From positions 1 through 64,000 of the forward strand of contig CAYYPH010000009.1 of assembly GCA_964473485.1 (NCBI GenBank): a stretch of DNA of 64,000 nucleotides, in the 5' to 3' direction. The stretch comes from CAIVAT01 sp964473485 (lineage in GTDB: Bacteria > Bacteroidota > Bacteroidia > Bacteroidales > FEN-979). The notes under the pieces were generated by a model, which was given only the letters and a program-made list of their open reading frames with translations, made no database searches and was not told where the DNA came from. The translations under genes and the position numbers were made by a program. Below are positions 34,722-41,956 of this stretch, one piece after another (position 1 is the first letter of the stretch; every line of letters starts with the position of its first letter).

Positions 34722-35030
34722 ATGGAACCGATGAATCAAAAACAACAGTTAGAGCACCGCCTCATTGAAAAGGCGATGAAGGATGAACACTTCCGGGAGC
34801 AGCTTAAGCACAGTCCGCACGAAACCATCGAAGCGGAACTGGGCATCAAACTTCCGCACTCCCTGCACATCAAAGTATTGGAAGAAACCCCCGAATCCAT
34901 TTATCTGGTGCTTCCAAAATTGACCGGCGATGAACTGAACGGTGAGCTTTCGGAGGCGGAACTGGAGACTGTCGCCGGTGGCTGGAGCGGAGACACGGAA
35001 TGCGGTTCATGTGACCAATGTCCCATGTAA
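34722..35030 (+). CDS. RiPP precursor B (NHLP-type leader)
   Basis: 102 residues. The leader (MNQKQQLEHRLIEKAMKDEH onward, ending ELETVAGG at 87) is nearly that of precursors C and D. The 15-residue core WSGDTECGSCDQCPM has three Cys and three Ser/Thr, so up to three thioether rings are possible. The last codons overlap the potential ATG of precursor C. Confidence 0.9.
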   Translation: MEPMNQKQQLEHRLIEKAMKDEHFREQLKHSPHETIEAELGIKLPHSLHIKVLEETPESIYLVLPKLTGDELNGELSEAELETVAGGWSGDTECGSCDQCPM

Positions 35031-35398
35031 ACAGAACCATTTTAAAAGCTCATCCATTGAAATCATTGGATCAAAAAAAAGAGCTGGAACAGCGTCTCAT
35101 CGAAAAGGCAACGAAAGACGAACGGTTCAGGAAAAAGTTGCTCTCCAGCCCCGGAATAGCCATCGAACAGGAGCTGGGGGTGAAACTTCCGGCATCCCTG
35201 CGCATTAACGTATTAGAGGAAAACCCCGGCTCCATTTATCTTGTGATTCCTTTTCAAACAGAAGCCGAGCAGAACGATCAGTTGTCGGAATCAGAACTGG
35301 AAACAGTTGCCGGTGGTTTGAATGGGTGGAGCGCCGATTGTGATTCGGGATGGTTTATACCGGGAGGATCGGGACATGAACCGGGTGGTGGAGATTGA
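35018..35398 (+). CDS. RiPP precursor C (NHLP-type leader, uncertain start)
   Basis: 126 residues if read from the ATG at 35018, which overlaps the end of precursor B by 13 bp. The two positions homologous to the start ATGs of precursors B and D are TTG here (35057 and 35066), so translation may instead start at a TTG, giving 113 or 110 residues. The leader ends ETVAGG at residue 100. The 26-residue core is Gly-rich with Ser105, Cys108, Ser110 and Ser118; with a single Cys only one ring is possible. A T-rich tract follows at 35403-35412. Confidence 0.82.
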   Translation: MSHVNRTILKAHPLKSLDQKKELEQRLIEKATKDERFRKKLLSSPGIAIEQELGVKLPASLRINVLEENPGSIYLVIPFQTEAEQNDQLSESELETVAGGLNGWSADCDSGWFIPGGSGHEPGGGD

Positions 35399-35434
35399 TA
35401 AATTTTTTTTTACCACCTTTATAACATTCAAAGC

Positions 35435-35758
35435 ATGAACACAATGAATCAAAAACAGCAATTAGAGCAGCGCCTTATCGAAAAAGCGATGAAGGATGAG
35501 TTATTCCGCGAACGGCTGCTCAGTAATCCAAAAGAGACTATTGAACAGGAAGTTGGATTTACTATACCCGCAACCCTGCATATCCGGGTACTTGAAGAGG
35601 ATGCGAATACCTTTTACCTGGTTCTGCCCCCAGTGGGAAGCCCGGAATCGTCGGATGAGCTGACCGAGTATGAACTTGAAGCCGTATCGGGAGGGCAGGC
35701 CTTTTACACCGGGAATGCACTCTGCACGGCCGGAACCATGTGTCTGTGCACGGGATGA
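35435..35758 (+). CDS. RiPP precursor D (NHLP-type leader)
   Basis: 107 residues. MNTMNQKQQLEQRLIEKAMK begins a leader closely related to those of B and C and ends LEAVSGG at 87. The 20-residue core QAFYTGNALCTAGTMCLCTG has three Cys and four Thr. No Ser is present in the core, so any rings would be methyllanthionines. Confidence 0.9.
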   Translation: MNTMNQKQQLEQRLIEKAMKDELFRERLLSNPKETIEQEVGFTIPATLHIRVLEEDANTFYLVLPPVGSPESSDELTEYELEAVSGGQAFYTGNALCTAGTMCLCTG

Positions 35759-35762
35759 GAAT

Positions 35763-35880
35763 CGTGACGCGTTTCGGGTTTCGCGTTCCGGGTTTCGGGT
35801 TTCGCGTTCCGGGTTTCGCGTTTCGCGTGAGGGATGACGAAATTCGTGACGCGTGACGCGTGACGGGTGACGGGTAGCCT
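35763..35880. repeat. intergenic repeats inside the RiPP operon
   Basis: GCGTTTCGGGTTTCGCG words (35766-35830) are followed by GTGACGCGTGACGCG octamers (35844-35874). They separate the NHLP-type precursors A-D from precursor E and the radical SAM genes. Confidence 0.75.
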
Positions 35881-35914
35881 ATTCGCTAATTACTATTCGC
35901 TAATCCCTGATAAA

Positions 35915-36145
35915 ATGATTGAAGAAAATTTAAAGCCTGAAGAAATGGCTGAAAAGCTGGGCATTGACCCAGGGAAAATCGATTTCACGATCAACGAAGA
36001 GGAACTGAAAAATGTTTCCGGTGCTGGACAGGTGTGCGGCGAAATCGGATTAGAATCGCCGGATTGCACCAAAACCGGTCCGCCGTCGGGATGCAGCGAG
36101 ATCGGGGTTTTAGGACCCCCGTTTTGCGCAAAGGCGGGTGTGTAG
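35915..36145 (+). CDS. RiPP precursor E with internal Cys repeat
   Basis: 76 residues from the ATG at 35915; the longer frame reads back into the repeats. The leader is short and unlike those of A-D (LKPEEMAEKLGIDPGKIDFT, then NEEELKNVSGAG). The core carries a twofold repeat of the form C-x-E-I-G-x(4-5)-P-x(1)-C-x-K-x-G: C41 GEIGLESPD C51 TKTG, and C60 SEIGVLGPPF C71 AKAG. Its last codon is 24 bp before the radical SAM gene, whose substrate it most probably is. Few Ser/Thr fit lanthionine chemistry, which supports a different modification. Confidence 0.75.
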   Translation: MIEENLKPEEMAEKLGIDPGKIDFTINEEELKNVSGAGQVCGEIGLESPDCTKTGPPSGCSEIGVLGPPFCAKAGV

Positions 36146-36169
36146 TCTCTGCCATCTCAGCAGTGAAAG

Positions 36170-37492
36170 ATGAATATGGCAGAAGTCAGAACAAAGGCTG
36201 TCAACGGCCATTACCTGGTGAGCCGGCCCTCCACCGGGGCGGTGAGTCTTTTTTCGCCGGCAGAGTACCTGGTATTCATGTGCCTCCGCGAATCGTCAGA
36301 CATCGAGCCTGCGAAGGTAATCCACCGGGTGATGGACGGCTATGGGTGCACGGAGGACCAGATCGCAAGGTTTACAGGCGTATTCCTGAAAAAACTTGAA
36401 CAACAGGGATGGTTAAGGACCCATCGGGAGGATTTTAACACGCCATGCCTCCAATCGGTGTATTTTTCCATTACAACCGGATGTAACCTCTCCTGCAGGT
36501 ACTGTTATATCGGCGACGGCCGGAGGCAGAGCGACCACCTGATGCCCTTGGGCGATGCGCTGCTCATCCTGGATAAGATCAAGGAGTTCAATCCGGAACC
36601 TGGCATTGCTGTGACCGGTGGAGAACCTTTCACTCATCCGGACCTCTTTTCAATCCTCGATGCCCTGGAACAGCGGGGCCTTCGTTTCACGATCGGGAGC
36701 AACGCCACCCTGCTTGACGGGCAGGCAGCCCGTAGGTTAAAACATTACCGTTTCCTGGATCATATCCAGGTGAGTATTGACGGCATGACGCCGGAGGTAC
36801 ATGCCATTACCCGCGGAGATTCATGGCATGCCACCATGACAGGCATCCGGAACCTGATCAGTGAGCGGGTCCCCTTTTCACTGGCTCCCACCCTTCATTC
36901 CGGGAACCTGCATGAAGCAAACAGTATTGCCCGCTATGCGTGCGCAAACGGCGGATTTTACGCCCCCAACCACCTGCGCAGGTTCCCGCATGCACCCAAC
37001 CTGGGAAATATCTCGCTCAGTCCGGGCGAGCTGCGGAACAGCATCATCAGTACCTTCGGGGAGGGCAAAAAGGAAGCCGGACCGGAGCAAACGCGCCACG
37101 CGAGTGACCCGGAGCATCCTGACGCAAGGCAGCGAACCCGGCGACGTCATGTTTGCGGCAATGCCTGGTACTCTGTCGACATCGACTGGAACGGGGATGT
37201 TTACCCGTGTCATCTCCTCAGGGAAAAGGAGTTCATCATCGGGAACATCCTCACCGAAGAGATACCCGTGATCATGGAGCGGGGAAAAAGCAGCAGGACG
37301 AGGGTGAAGGCATACGATATCCCCCGTTGCAAAGAGTGTCCGTTCGTAGCCACCTGCGCAGGAGGATGCCGGGCATCGGGCTATTACAACGTGGGGACCT
37401 TTGCTGCCGAGGATGAATTCTGTGAGATCCTTTACCAGTTCGAGCTCGACAAGTTGTTTCATGCAAAAGGTTTACTGCACCTGTCATGCTGA
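36170..37492 (+). CDS. radical SAM/SPASM peptide-modifying enzyme with PqqD-like domain
   Basis: 440 residues. Residues about 10-85 resemble a PqqD-type leader-binding domain (RPSTGAVSLFSPAEYLVFMC and a winged-helix pattern). The CxxxCxxC motif is C105, C109, C112 in TTGCNLSCRYCY, and TGGEPF (149-154) binds SAM. The C-terminal SPASM region has C329, C347, C387, C390, C396, C400 and C418, enough for two auxiliary 4Fe-4S clusters. Enzymes of this build make thioether, C-C or epimerised links in RiPPs. A charged, probably disordered insert (about 300-327) is unusual. The gene overlaps the next by 7 bp, which implies coupled translation. Function in peptide modification is strong, the exact reaction unknown. 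Confidence 0.9.
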   Translation: MNMAEVRTKAVNGHYLVSRPSTGAVSLFSPAEYLVFMCLRESSDIEPAKVIHRVMDGYGCTEDQIARFTGVFLKKLEQQGWLRTHREDFNTPCLQSVYFSITTGCNLSCRYCYIGDGRRQSDHLMPLGDALLILDKIKEFNPEPGIAVTGGEPFTHPDLFSILDALEQRGLRFTIGSNATLLDGQAARRLKHYRFLDHIQVSIDGMTPEVHAITRGDSWHATMTGIRNLISERVPFSLAPTLHSGNLHEANSIARYACANGGFYAPNHLRRFPHAPNLGNISLSPGELRNSIISTFGEGKKEAGPEQTRHASDPEHPDARQRTRRRHVCGNAWYSVDIDWNGDVYPCHLLREKEFIIGNILTEEIPVIMERGKSSRTRVKAYDIPRCKECPFVATCAGGCRASGYYNVGTFAAEDEFCEILYQFELDKLFHAKGLLHLSC

Positions 37493-38505
37493 AAGCCATC
37501 GATAAAGCCATTGATTTTCTGATCAGGGCAAGGAATGAAGAGCGCCTGTGGTCCGATTTTAATTTGCCCACCGGCGAAAGCGACGAGTGGGTGACCGGTT
37601 ATGTAGGGGCCATTATGGCCGGATCAGGCATCCGCCGGGCGATTGAAGCAGCGGGTGAAACCTGGGAGGTTCACGGGCCAAAGCATTTTTTCAAAGGGTT
37701 GGGTGGTTGGGCTTACAACCGATACTCGCCCGAAGATGCCGACAGCACCACATGGGGGATTCGCTTTGCCCGAAATTTAGGACTGGGCGAAAAACTAAGG
37801 GTTACGGCAGCGCTTGGTTTTTTATCCAAACACCGCATGGCCGACGGCGGTATCGCCACCTTTATTTCAAAGGATCCCCTGCGCAGGTTTGTTGTTGCCG
37901 GTTCCGACGATTCGGTACAGGGGTGGATGAACACCCATGCATGTGTGACGGCTGCCGTGGCCACCGACCCCGTTTTCAACGACATCCTGACGCCGTTTCT
38001 GGTGGCCCATCAAAAACCACAGGGCGGATGGGATGCATACTGGTGGGAGGATTCTATTTACACCTCGTCCCTGGCGGTGGAGTCGCTGGTCATGAATGGC
38101 CGGGAAAAACACCGGAATTCGATCGAGCGGGCACGCTCCGGCACCCTGGAGTTATTCACCGATCACCAAACCATCTGTACCGGGCGATATCCCGGCGGTT
38201 CACCCTTTGCAACAGCTTTAGGGGTAAAGACCATCCTGCTTGCCGATGCAACCACCGGAGGTATTTCAAAGAGTGCAGAAGCCCTTCGCTGGCTGATCAC
38301 CCAGCAAAAATCCGACGGATCATGGGAGCCATCGGCCGTATTGCAGGTTCCACCCGTTTACATGATGGTCCCCTCCGGTCGTGAAGAGTGGTCAAAAAGC
38401 AAAGAAGGGTCCCGGTACGGAACGATCACAACCGACCAACACGCGATCTTCACAACAGCCACCGTGCTTGAAACCTTGTTACTGGCGAGGCATATAATGA
38501 ACTGA
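37486..38505 (+). CDS. terpene-cyclase-like alpha/alpha-toroid protein
   Basis: 339 residues. Repeated helical-pair features (GGWAYNRYSPEDADSTTW, GFLSKHRMADGGIATF, QKPQGGWDAYWWEDSIYTSS, QKSDGSWEPSA) with QW-like elements are those of the squalene-hopene cyclase/prenyltransferase toroid fold. The DADS motif at 84-87 recalls the DxDD acid motif of class II terpene cyclases: the catalytic middle Asp is kept, the last Asp is Ser. At 339 residues it is about one domain, half a normal triterpene cyclase. Its start overlaps the radical SAM stop, so the two act together, perhaps on the peptide. The cyclase/lipid reaction is inference. LanC has the same general fold but none of its zinc ligands are found here. 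Confidence 0.72.
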   Translation: MLKAIDKAIDFLIRARNEERLWSDFNLPTGESDEWVTGYVGAIMAGSGIRRAIEAAGETWEVHGPKHFFKGLGGWAYNRYSPEDADSTTWGIRFARNLGLGEKLRVTAALGFLSKHRMADGGIATFISKDPLRRFVVAGSDDSVQGWMNTHACVTAAVATDPVFNDILTPFLVAHQKPQGGWDAYWWEDSIYTSSLAVESLVMNGREKHRNSIERARSGTLELFTDHQTICTGRYPGGSPFATALGVKTILLADATTGGISKSAEALRWLITQQKSDGSWEPSAVLQVPPVYMMVPSGREEWSKSKEGSRYGTITTDQHAIFTTATVLETLLLARHIMN

Positions 38506-38596
38506 AGATGTATTAGGCATTCAATTCAAAATTCAAAGTTCAAATGTCAAAATTCAAAAGACTGAAATGGAATTTCATATGATACCGTTGTAAAGC

Positions 38597-39637
38597 ATGG
38601 GGATTAGAGAGACTTTTCGCAGTCATATCGAAACGGTTGCGCCCAGGATCTCCGTTGACCTGATCTCGCCGCAAGGCATGGAAGCGCTGAAACGGTTTTG
38701 CGGCTTGCTGCCTTTCGATACCGCCACCAGCTTCGGTTTCGAGTCGAGACTTGGCGATCAGGCTCCGGTCTGTGATTTTTTTCTGATGATGACCGCGGAG
38801 GGTCACGGTCCGGCCATGCTGGCCGGGAAGAGTCAGGTGGCGAGGCTCTCCCCTGCCATCTTCATGGATCCTTTCTGGAAAAGGTTGACTGATCTGTTCC
38901 TGGCATGGGCCGGCGGCTCACCCCTGCTGGCCGGAAAATTGGAGCTCATCTGGCTTGAGTTCGATAACACAGGGGTGAATTTTATCAGTACCCCCAATAT
39001 TTTCTTTCGCATCAGGCAAACCACCGGCAGCGACAGGACCGGTCAGTGGAGCGACATGCTGCAGGTGCTCCAGGAGATCTACCTGATTCTCTTCGGGATC
39101 GGTTTTCCTGATCACCTGGCAAGATCGCTCACAAAATGTGTGGATGCGTTGCCGGATGGCGCCGGGCTGTACCAGACCGGTTTCATGGTACCCCGTAAAA
39201 CCGAGGCCATCCGGCTGGTTATCACGAATATCAGTAAAAACGACCTTCCCGGGTATCTCACGAAAATCGGGTTGCCGGGCGAACTGCAGGTTATCGAGAC
39301 CCTGCTCGACCGGTATGCCCCCCTTTTCGATTATACTGTTTTCAATATTCACATTGGTGAAACCGTGCTGCCATTCGCCGGTATGGAGATGTACCTGCGC
39401 GAGATGAGGCAACCTCAATGGGAACCACGGTGGAAAGAGATCTTCCATGCCCTTGTCAGCGAGAACCTGGCCCTGGAAAAGAAATGTAACGCCCTCATCC
39501 GGTTTTGCGGGAAAAACACGAAGATGAACCTGTACCCGGTTCAATATATCAACGGCATCAATCACCTTAAACTGGTGTACAAGCAGGGGCTGCCTCCGGA
39601 ATGCAAAGCCTATTTCGGGACCATGATCAGGAAATAA
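38597..39637 (+). CDS. unrecognised protein at the end of the RiPP operon
   Basis: 346 residues, no signal peptide or membrane helix. I do not recognise a family. Visible features are FGFESRLGDQAPVCDFFLMM near 46-65, ELIWLEFDNTG near 115, and a C-terminal AYFGTMIRK. It is 91 bp behind the toroid gene, on the same strand, with simple AATTCAAA repeats between. Position suggests a role in the cluster (partner or scaffold of the toroid protein, or peptide tailoring), but that is inference. Confidence 0.7.
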   Translation: MGIRETFRSHIETVAPRISVDLISPQGMEALKRFCGLLPFDTATSFGFESRLGDQAPVCDFFLMMTAEGHGPAMLAGKSQVARLSPAIFMDPFWKRLTDLFLAWAGGSPLLAGKLELIWLEFDNTGVNFISTPNIFFRIRQTTGSDRTGQWSDMLQVLQEIYLILFGIGFPDHLARSLTKCVDALPDGAGLYQTGFMVPRKTEAIRLVITNISKNDLPGYLTKIGLPGELQVIETLLDRYAPLFDYTVFNIHIGETVLPFAGMEMYLREMRQPQWEPRWKEIFHALVSENLALEKKCNALIRFCGKNTKMNLYPVQYINGINHLKLVYKQGLPPECKAYFGTMIRK

Positions 39638-39680
39638 ATAGATTTTAGATTGACATGAATTACGATTGACGATTTATTGT

Positions 39681-39688
39681 TACCTTTG
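39681..39688 (+). promoter_or_regulatory. -7 promoter element for the lipoprotein at 39721
   Basis: TACCTTTG, a perfect TAnnTTTG match, 32 bp before the start; it marks the end of the RiPP operon. Confidence 0.5.
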
Positions 39689-39720
39689 AATTAGCACAAA
39701 CATTAATCAAATCCATCAAC

Positions 39721-40101
39721 ATGAAAAAACCATTCAGCATTCTCCTGGGATTTTCCCTGCTCATTCTCGTCCTGTTCAGTTGTAAAAAAGATAAGGAATC
39801 CACCTGTAGCCTCGCGACCGCCGTGAACCGGCCTGCAGTCGGAATGAATGTGACCTATGTGGCAACCGCCACCGGCGATGGCGTCATCAGTACGCTGAGT
39901 TATGTCGATGGATCCGGTGTGGTCACCGTTGACAACCCCGCGCTGCCCTGGACGGCGACGGTGTCGGTACCCGCCAATGCCGACGTCAGAATCACTGCAA
40001 CCGGTACGGTCACGAACGGGAGCCTGAAAGTTGAATATGCAGGAGGTGCCGGAGGAGTTACTATTGCGGGCAGCGACATGTGCTCGCACGAATCCGACTG
40101 A
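39721..40101 (+). CDS. small lipoprotein
   Basis: 126 residues with a lipobox Cys at residue 21 (LVLFSCKKDK). The mature part is a single beta-sandwich-like domain with two Cys (C31 region and near the C-terminus, SDMCSHESD), probably disulfide-linked. No family recognised. Its own promoter separates it from the RiPP genes. Confidence 0.72.
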   Translation: MKKPFSILLGFSLLILVLFSCKKDKESTCSLATAVNRPAVGMNVTYVATATGDGVISTLSYVDGSGVVTVDNPALPWTATVSVPANADVRITATGTVTNGSLKVEYAGGAGGVTIAGSDMCSHESD

Positions 40102-40237
40102 CGGATTCAGGTTATCCTTTCAGGGTGAACCTTGCCGGCAGATGTGAATCACCCGGCCATCATATGCATTGACCTTAGAAATTAAAGCCTTTAAGCGTGT
40201 AAAACCGCCTGGCTGACCTGCTCCCCGTCCGTCACGA

Positions 40238-40636
40238 TCATTCCACGCGCGACCAGGCCCCGGCCAGTGCATGCTGACGCGGCAGGCAGCCGTCGGATAC
40301 CACCCGGAGGCTGAGGATGCCATCCGACAGGCCGTAGGAATAGTTCCCGTCGGAACCGCAATCCGGATCATTGTATACAAGCAATGCCGATCCGTCGGTG
40401 GAATACGACACTACTGAAGCGGTGTGACCGGGGATGGAATCAACCGGCTCCCACTTCAGCGTGCCTGATTCATTAAAAGAAAGCCTTACCAGATAATCCT
40501 TTTCGTCATAACGCTGCATGCAGGTATAAACACCCGGAAGTTCTTCTTTCGCCTTTTTGCTGCAGGATGTCACGAGCAATGCCAGCGCTCCGGCTGTGAG
40601 AAGCAGCACCATGACCTGTTTTATATTCGGTAACAT
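40238..40636 (-). CDS. small lipoprotein
   Basis: 132 residues with a lipobox Cys at 25 (LLVTSCSKK). The mature part resembles the short lipocalin-like lipoproteins of Bacteroidota (GVYTCMQRYD, LSFNESGTLKWEPV, YGLSDGILSLRVVSDG). It is convergent with the lipoprotein at 39721-40101. Confidence 0.7.
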   Translation of the reverse strand: MLPNIKQVMVLLLTAGALALLVTSCSKKAKEELPGVYTCMQRYDEKDYLVRLSFNESGTLKWEPVDSIPGHTASVVSYSTDGSALLVYNDPDCGSDGNYSYGLSDGILSLRVVSDGCLPRQHALAGAWSRVE

Positions 40637-40654
40637 AACAGCAGTATTTTATGA

Positions 40655-40662
40655 CAAATTTA
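40655..40662 (-). promoter_or_regulatory. -7 promoter element for the lipoprotein at 40238-40636
   Basis: The minus strand reads TAAATTTG, 19 bp before the start. Confidence 0.45.
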
Positions 40663-40741
40663 CGATGTATAGCGACATTCCGGTTGATTTCGTGCCTCAT
40701 AATATTTTTTCTGACTTTATAGGTTTCGGGCATTTCCTTGT

Positions 40742-40749
40742 TATATTTG
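40742..40749 (+). promoter_or_regulatory. -7 promoter element for the gene at 40820
   Basis: TATATTTG, a perfect TAnnTTTG match, 70 bp before the start codon. Confidence 0.5.
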
Positions 40750-40819
40750 CAAAACAAGTGTATGATTCAATCCTTGAAGGGACCCTAAAAAACAATCGTT
40801 GTAATCAAATTTCAGCTCC

Positions 40820-41470
40820 ATGAAAAAGCTTCACCCTTTTTTCATCATCCTGATGGCCCTGGTGGTTATCCAGGCCTGCAAAAAGGACGAATCCGAAGAC
40901 AGCAATGCCCTCGGAGGCGATCCCTCCCCGATGGGGGCGGTAGGAACCATTGTTACCTCGACAGATGTCCCTGCCCTCGGCATCTCCAACCTCCAGTCGG
41001 AGGTGGTCACCCTGGCCGACGGCGTTTCCTCCTACAACGGTTATGGTATCGTTGCCAATGCCAATATCAAGAACATCCTTTCCAACCTGCCCGGGGTAAC
41101 CATTATCGGCGATTCGGTGGTGGTGAAGGATTTCAAATACAGGCTTACCAGCGAAGGAGTCGAAAGCCTGGTACCGATCGCCCCGGGGATCATCGTGCGT
41201 TATAGTTCAGTAGTGGGTGATACTTATGATGTAGGCTCTACCGGCAGAAAACGAACGGTGGTGAGCCGGTCGACCGACGATGACTACTTTTACGGGTTCT
41301 TCCTCATCAAGGTGATGAAGATTGAGGAACCCACACCGGGTCTGAAAAGCATGGGGGTGAACAAGATCACCTACTGGGCCAACCACCGCTTCGGGATGGT
41401 GGGGGTACAATTCAACTTTACCGACGGGGATTCGCTTAAGATGCCGGTGTACACAACCGCCGAGAACTAA
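40820..41470 (+). CDS. lipoprotein of unknown function
   Basis: 216 residues with a lipobox Cys at residue 20 (VVIQACKKDE). The mature protein is beta-rich (FKYRLTSEGVESLVPIAPGI, VSRSTDDDYFYGFFLIKVMK) with no recognised family. The next gene starts 23 bp downstream, so the two are probably co-transcribed. Confidence 0.7.
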   Translation: MKKLHPFFIILMALVVIQACKKDESEDSNALGGDPSPMGAVGTIVTSTDVPALGISNLQSEVVTLADGVSSYNGYGIVANANIKNILSNLPGVTIIGDSVVVKDFKYRLTSEGVESLVPIAPGIIVRYSSVVGDTYDVGSTGRKRTVVSRSTDDDYFYGFFLIKVMKIEEPTPGLKSMGVNKITYWANHRFGMVGVQFNFTDGDSLKMPVYTTAEN

Positions 41471-41493
41471 TTCATAACATCCTGTAAACTTTG

Positions 41494-41928
41494 ATGAGCA
41501 AGTATTTGCTGCCCCACCGTTTCAGGTGGACTGGCTGGATATTATTACCGGCGGGTCTGGCCGGCCTGATCCTTTACCAGTGGTTCGATTTCCGGATCAT
41601 GATCCCCGTGTTTGCCGTGTTTTCCTCTTTCCTCCAGACCAAATATTTCGCAGTGGTCCAGACCAATGCGGCCGACGAGTTCATCCTGCTCCTGCTACTC
41701 TCAGGACTCTTAATCCTGTCATTTACAAAGGAAAAAAACGAATCGGATGAAACGGAAATGATCCGCTTCAGGGCGCTTCTCCTGTCATTTATCACCAACA
41801 CCGCCATACTGGTCTTCTCGGTGCTGTTTTTCTACGGCAACGGCTTCATGGGTATCCTGTTCCTCAACCTGTTTTCGCCGTTCATCCTCTACCTCGGCTT
41901 TCGCTGGTGGCTGAAAAGGAAGCGGTAA
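41494..41928 (+). CDS. small membrane protein
   Basis: 144 residues from the ATG at 41494 (a TTG one codon earlier is also possible). Four hydrophobic spans are visible, around residues 10-30, 45-75, 88-110 and 115-135. No motif. It follows the lipoprotein gene closely. Confidence 0.65.
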   Translation: MSKYLLPHRFRWTGWILLPAGLAGLILYQWFDFRIMIPVFAVFSSFLQTKYFAVVQTNAADEFILLLLLSGLLILSFTKEKNESDETEMIRFRALLLSFITNTAILVFSVLFFYGNGFMGILFLNLFSPFILYLGFRWWLKRKR

Positions 41929-41956
41929 CAGGGCTTACCCAAAATGCCGCGCTATT

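Noticed and set aside
37486..38505. The toroid protein as a stand-alone LanC cyclase
   Set aside because: It lacks the zinc-binding Cys and CHG/CCG motifs and has DADS and QW-like features instead.
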